From contig NZ_KV467168.1 of assembly GCF_001663775.1 (NCBI RefSeq), forward strand, positions 224,420 to 288,419: a DNA stretch of 64,000 nucleotides, written 5' to 3'. Below, in pieces: positions 60,393 to 64,000 of this stretch; the first letter of the stretch is position 1, and each line of letters starts with the position of its first letter. The notes beneath the pieces are model-generated. The model was not told where the DNA came from. It saw nothing but the letters and a program-made list of their open reading frames with translations, and ran no database searches. A program made the translations under genes and the position numbers. Source of the DNA: Arthrobacter sp. B6. Lineage in GTDB: Bacteria > Actinomycetota > Actinomycetes > Actinomycetales > Micrococcaceae.

Positions 60393-62021
60393 CTACTCGT
60401 CGTCGGTGCCATCCACTACGGCGAGCGGCAGCTCGAAGATGAAAGACGCTCCCCGTGAATCGTTTTCTTCGGCCCAGAGACGGCCCTGTTGACGGGTGAT
60501 GATGCGGTGGCTAAGAGCGAGACCGATGCCGCTTCCTGTTGACTTCGACGTGAAGGCACCGTCGAAAATGCGCCCGTCCGGGATGTGCGCCAGTCCCTTA
60601 CCGCGATCAGCGACGCGGAAGACACCGGAATCAGCCGTCGCGTAGGTGGTGATCGTGACGTGCCGTTCCTTCGCCGGCCACCCTGACATCTCGTCAATAG
60701 CGTTGTGGCAGAGGTTAAGTATCACTTGACCTGTGAGCACCTTCTCGCAGCGGATCCAGAGTGGCAGGTCGCTCTTGACGACTTGGACCTCCGTGTCGTG
60801 TTGCTGGGCACGGAGCATGATGAAGTAGAGGCAGTCTTCGACGATTTCGTTCAAATCGACAATCTGTTCGGATTGTTCAAGCTGAACTACGAACGAGCGC
60901 AAACTGGAAACGATGTGGTTAGCCCTATCGATCTGCTTCCTTGCGTTATCCAGGCCGTATTCGAGGTCATCGCGGCTGGTTGTCGGATTGACCAGCCGGC
61001 GAGCCACTCCGTCGATAAAGTTTGTGGCCGCGGCGAGCGGCTGACCGAGCTCGTGGGCGATGGCCATAGCCATGTCCCCCATCGCGTTGTAGCGGCCAAG
61101 GTAGTTAAGGTGCTCCAAGTCCCGCCGGTGTTGCTTCTCAGCCTCCACCTGCTCGGAGATGTCGTGGAGGAGGACCAGCGTCCCGGTCAGGTCGTGCTCA
61201 AGTGCGATGTACTGGCAGCTGGCCCCGAACCATGCCGTTGTTCCGTCAGGGCGCGCAATCTGCAAGCGGAGGCTCACCGGGGAACCTTCCGCGTGGGGGC
61301 TGGCAAGGGCCTTCTGGAGTTCCGGCCTGGACTGCTCCGAGCACAGGCCCAAGAGGTCGGTGCCAACCAATTCGTCTACGTCCCTGCCGAGCTGCTCCCC
61401 GCCGGCAACGCTGGCATAACTGATCACCGAGTCCTGATCCACGACCAGGATTCCTTCCGCCATGTGCCGCAGGAAAGCCTGCAGCCTTCCTTCGGTCCGC
61501 TGAAGGTCGGACTTCAGCAGTTCCTCTTTTTCGATGTCCCGGAACTGCACCATGACAACGGGCCGCTGACGCAGGTCAGCCCTTACGGCTATAGCTTCTG
61601 TGAGGAATTCACGGCCAGTCTTTGACTTGTACATCCATTCAATGCGGCTCATCCCGTGGTCAACGGCATCCTGTAGCCAATGAACCCCGATGGAGCGCCG
61701 GAATCTCGGATCAGCGCTGCTCATGTCCGGCGCCTTGAGAGGCCTCAATTCATCAAGGCTGAACCCCAGCATGTCGCAGGCTGCCTGGTTGGCCCACAAG
61801 ATGTCTTTGGTCTCGGCATCATGAATGAGGATGCAGTACGTCAGCGACTGCATAAGGCTGGCGTAGTCGCCAACGTCAGGGAAGGGTAGCTCGCTACCTA
61901 AAGAGGAGTTGGACACAAGGAATTTTACGCCCTGACAGCCAGCGCCGGGCATAGGTGAATTCCTTAGCAAAACGAGGAAATGCTGTGCTGGCCCGCGAAG
62001 AATCTCCAATTGTTGCGTCAT
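60393..62021 (-). CDS. PAS-domain sensor histidine kinase (FixL/DctB-like)
   Basis: About 542 residues from ATG 62021 (GGGGG six bases before). Two PAS domains (about residues 50-180: CILIHDAETKDILWANQAAC; about 190-310: ILVVDQDSVISYASVAGGEQ) precede the phosphoacceptor helix MAIAHELGQPLAAATNFIDG, with the phosphorylated His, and the ATPase domain (NLCHNAIDE, GVFRVADRGKGL, GSGIGLALSHRI). No membrane segments, so it senses a cytoplasmic or redox signal. The HELGQPL form is more common in proteobacteria (FixL, DctB). No response regulator lies in the window. It is divergent from the iac-like genes and may control them. Confidence 0.9.
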   Translation of the reverse strand: MTQQLEILRGPAQHFLVLLRNSPMPGAGCQGVKFLVSNSSLGSELPFPDVGDYASLMQSLTYCILIHDAETKDILWANQAACDMLGFSLDELRPLKAPDMSSADPRFRRSIGVHWLQDAVDHGMSRIEWMYKSKTGREFLTEAIAVRADLRQRPVVMVQFRDIEKEELLKSDLQRTEGRLQAFLRHMAEGILVVDQDSVISYASVAGGEQLGRDVDELVGTDLLGLCSEQSRPELQKALASPHAEGSPVSLRLQIARPDGTTAWFGASCQYIALEHDLTGTLVLLHDISEQVEAEKQHRRDLEHLNYLGRYNAMGDMAMAIAHELGQPLAAATNFIDGVARRLVNPTTSRDDLEYGLDNARKQIDRANHIVSSLRSFVVQLEQSEQIVDLNEIVEDCLYFIMLRAQQHDTEVQVVKSDLPLWIRCEKVLTGQVILNLCHNAIDEMSGWPAKERHVTITTYATADSGVFRVADRGKGLAHIPDGRIFDGAFTSKSTGSGIGLALSHRIITRQQGRLWAEENDSRGASFIFELPLAVVDGTDDE

Positions 62022-62081
62022 CGGCACCCCCATAGCTTTGAAGCAGACAAAATTCGTTGCTGAACCCCTTGGGAGCCACAC

Positions 62082-63221
62082 ATGACAGAAGTCCTAAACC
62101 CGACTTCAAGCGCCACCTTAGACGAGGTGCTGAAGACGGTGGAGCGTCGCCGCGAAGAATTCAGCGAACAGAAGTCGCTGCCCGAAGATGTGATCGCTGA
62201 GTTCAAAAAGGCCGGAATCTACCGCTCAGCAACTCCCAAACAATTCGGAGGCGACGCCCTGCCTCCCGCTGAATTTCTGAGGATTGTTGAGCGCATCTCC
62301 GCCGTTGACGCCTCGGCCGGCTGGGTCGCGAGTTTCGGTTCTGCCGTGTATCTGGCGGCCCTGCCGCTGGAAACCCAGGCGAAGCTTTATGCCGAAGGCC
62401 CGGACGTTGTCTTCGCAGGCGGGCTCTTCCCCGTCCAAAAGGCAGACCGGTTCCCTGGTGGATGGAACGTCACCGGGGAATGGAAGTTTTCAAGCGGCTG
62501 CCGCGGTGCGGACATCATCGGCGTCGGGCTGGCAGGCGGAGACGACAACAACGGAAAGCCCCTCACTGCCCTGCTGCGTCCGGACCAGGTTCAGATTGTC
62601 GAAAATTGGGATGTCATTGGACTCAAGGGCACCGGCAGCAACGATTTGCGCGTGCAGGGAGAGTTCGTACCGGATGAATGGACGTTCATACGGGGTGGCG
62701 AACCGACCGTCGATGAGCCGCTCTACCGCTACCCGGCAATTGCCTATGCTGCCCAGGTCCTTGCGGCCGTAAACCTGGGCACAGGCCGGGCAGCGCTCGA
62801 CTACGCCACCCGCGTAGGCAGTGGACGCAGCGGGATCACCGGCGCCCCTAAACTGGCAGATCGGGCCTACTACCGCATCGACATCGCCAAAGCCGAAGCG
62901 TCCCTGCTGTCGGCCCGTGCGTTCTTCTACGACATTTCCGAAGAAGTGTTCGCCACTGTAACTGCAGGCGACCCGGCCACAGACAAGCAAAAGGCTCTCC
63001 TTCGCCTGGCCTCCACCCATGTGGCGAAGGTGGGAGCGGCAGCAGTCCAGAGCGCATACACGTTGTCCGGAACCGCTGCCATCTACGATTCCAACCCAAT
63101 GCAGCGATACCTCCGGGACGCCTCCGTTGTAACCCAGCACGCCTTCCTCGGAGACGGAATCTACGACGGCGCAGGCGCAGTACTCATGGACACCCCGCCA
63201 TCCATCCCGGCATTCATCTAG
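62082..63221 (+). CDS. iacA: IacA-like flavin monooxygenase (acyl-CoA dehydrogenase fold)
   Basis: 379 residues with the acyl-CoA-dehydrogenase fold of group D flavin monooxygenases: EEFKKAGIYRSATPKQFGGD-like opening (FKKAGIYRSATPKQFGG), ISAVDASAGWVASFG, VTGEWKFSSGCRGADIIGVG, WDVIGLKGTGSNDLRVQGEF and a C-terminal helical bundle. In indole-3-acetate degraders IacA carries out the first oxygenation of the indole ring with reduced flavin. The next two genes are IacB- and Rieske-like, the same order as in Pseudomonas iac clusters, which is the main ground for the name. A flavin reductase is expected beyond the right edge. Confidence 0.75.
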   Translation: MTEVLNPTSSATLDEVLKTVERRREEFSEQKSLPEDVIAEFKKAGIYRSATPKQFGGDALPPAEFLRIVERISAVDASAGWVASFGSAVYLAALPLETQAKLYAEGPDVVFAGGLFPVQKADRFPGGWNVTGEWKFSSGCRGADIIGVGLAGGDDNNGKPLTALLRPDQVQIVENWDVIGLKGTGSNDLRVQGEFVPDEWTFIRGGEPTVDEPLYRYPAIAYAAQVLAAVNLGTGRAALDYATRVGSGRSGITGAPKLADRAYYRIDIAKAEASLLSARAFFYDISEEVFATVTAGDPATDKQKALLRLASTHVAKVGAAAVQSAYTLSGTAAIYDSNPMQRYLRDASVVTQHAFLGDGIYDGAGAVLMDTPPSIPAFI

Positions 63222-63243
63222 AACACTGCACCAAGGAGCCAAC

Positions 63244-63618
63244 GTGACTACCCCCAGCGAACCCCTGCGAGTGCTTTTCTGCATCGGAATCAACCAGAAC
63301 TTTTTCGACCTTCCCAAGAATGACATCGGCAGTGTCTGGACCGCATTCTCAGGAATGATGTCCGAGATGGCCCGCATGCAAGGCGTGCACGTCATCGGCA
63401 ACATGGACGACGACTCCCACATGGTAGGCCCCTCCACAGGTTGGCCCTGGACCTGCTACATTCTCGCCGACGTTGACACCCAAGAGACCGTTAAGGCCGC
63501 CTGCAACCTTTTCCGGACCACCATGATCGGCGAGCACGCCCTCTGGCACTACGCAACAGTCGAGGCCCGAATCGGCCGCGCCCTCGTGATCCGTGACGAC
63601 GTAGCCCCGGCAGGATAG
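63244..63618 (+). CDS. iacB: IacB-like small protein
   Basis: 124 residues from GTG 63244 (AGGAG upstream). RVLFCIGINQNFFDLPKNDI and MARMQGVHVIGNMDDDSHMVGP with GWPWTCYILADVDTQETVKA suggest a compact alpha-beta (dimeric barrel-like) fold. No catalytic motif is evident. It lies 22 bases after the IacA-like gene and 57 before the Rieske gene, the place of iacB in known clusters, where its role in ring oxidation is poorly defined. Name rests on size and position. Confidence 0.65.
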   Translation: MTTPSEPLRVLFCIGINQNFFDLPKNDIGSVWTAFSGMMSEMARMQGVHVIGNMDDDSHMVGPSTGWPWTCYILADVDTQETVKAACNLFRTTMIGEHALWHYATVEARIGRALVIRDDVAPAG

Positions 63619-63675
63619 GCCACGGCAACTGGCCGAGATCCAACCACTATTTGACCTGCAATTGAAGGAGTACCA

Positions 63676-64000
63676 ATGACTGTCCCCACTACAGACCGGT
63701 CAGGCGGTTTCGCCGGGCTGGCGGCCGACGACCGTGTTGCTGCCCGTCTCTACACAGATCCCGAAGTTTTTGACTGTGAGATGGAAAAGATCTTCTACAG
63801 CACCTGGGTCTGGGTCGCCCACGAGAGCGAAATTCCCGACGCAGGAAGTTTCAAAATGACGCACGTCGGTCTGCAGCCGGTTGTAGTCAACCGAGACCGC
63901 AAGGGCAACTTCAACGTTCTCCTCAACCGCTGCCGGCACCGCGGCGCCAGCGTCTGCGAGGTCCCCAAAGGCAAGGCCAACGGGTTCACGTGCCCGTACC
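63676..64000 (+). CDS. iacC: Rieske oxygenase large subunit (IacC-like), N-terminal part
   Basis: The first 108 residues are in the window; the gene runs off the right edge. ATG follows AGGAG. YTDPEVFDCEMEKIFYSTWV is the standard opening of ring-hydroxylating oxygenase alpha subunits, and the Rieske cluster motif begins in NRCRHRGASVC (Cys and His of CxH) and CPY (the second Cys; its His lies beyond the edge). These enzymes add oxygen to an aromatic ring using electrons from a reductase. After IacA and IacB it matches IacC of indole-3-acetate degradation. Confidence 0.85.
   Translation, partial: MTVPTTDRSGGFAGLAADDRVAARLYTDPEVFDCEMEKIFYSTWVWVAHESEIPDAGSFKMTHVGLQPVVVNRDRKGNFNVLLNRCRHRGASVCEVPKGKANGFTCPY

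Noticed and set aside
1-64000. CRISPR arrays, tRNA or rRNA genes, riboswitches, complete insertion sequences
   Set aside because: I saw no regularly spaced repeats, no cloverleaf or rRNA sequence, no known aptamer core, and no intact transposase; the only mobile-element gene is the broken recombinase at 31120-31644.

Overview
The window looks like a catabolic region of a high-GC actinobacterium, most likely Arthrobacter sensu lato (Arthrobacter, Pseudarthrobacter or Paenarthrobacter). The grounds are GC-rich third positions, GTG/ATG starts behind clear GGAGG-type ribosome sites, many translationally coupled genes, paralogous TIM-barrel isomerases and Gfo/Idh dehydrogenases, and an actinobacterial-style iol cluster. 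I see no rRNA, tRNA, CRISPR array or intact insertion sequence.

1-9403: a minus-strand operon (two Gfo/Idh dehydrogenases, an RbsABC-type sugar ABC transporter, three TIM-barrel isomerases, one cut by the left edge) diverges from a ROK repressor, with two near-identical 22-bp direct repeats between them. The enzyme set fits oxidation, elimination or isomerisation, and reduction of a 3-keto sugar; the substrate is not proven. 9715-15197: an AraC-type regulator, an AI-2E family membrane protein, and decayed genes: an SDR, a frameshifted thioesterase, and head-to-head remnants of iolB and an inositol-type sugar porter whose 5' ends and shared promoter are gone.

15395-31043: myo-inositol catabolism. 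One arm (minus) carries an IolE-like TIM barrel, a LacI regulator and a hydroxypyruvate-isomerase-like protein. The divergent arm (plus) carries a tautomerase, iolC, a Cgl0159-type aldolase, iolD and iolA. A second block holds iolG with an ABC importer, divergent from another LacI regulator. Each divergent promoter has a pair of CG-centred palindromes of the kind LacI proteins bind. No intact iolB is present. 31120-33906 is a scar zone with a wrecked serine recombinase, truncated genes and a broken glycerate kinase.

33396-46060: a minus-strand operon under a GntR/FadR repressor. It joins a hydantoinase/dihydropyrimidinase, two nucleoside hydrolases, a CUT1 ABC importer, two SDRs, a PuuE-like deacetylase/allantoinase, an M24 (creatinase-fold) protein with an altered metal site, and ribokinase. 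I infer uptake and cleavage of a nucleoside-like compound, with ribose going to ribokinase and the base to ring-opening hydrolases.

46143-64000: a 2-hydroxyacid dehydrogenase, an aldehyde dehydrogenase fragment, and a LysR-controlled three-component cytochrome P450 system with an MFS importer. Then come a copper amine oxidase, a small membrane protein, an aldehyde dehydrogenase, an APC permease, a TetR regulator, a FixL-like histidine kinase, and the start of an indole-3-acetate (iacABC-like) cluster that runs off the right edge. Together the last block suggests aryl-alkylamine (for example tryptamine) oxidation to an arylacetate and its further oxidation.
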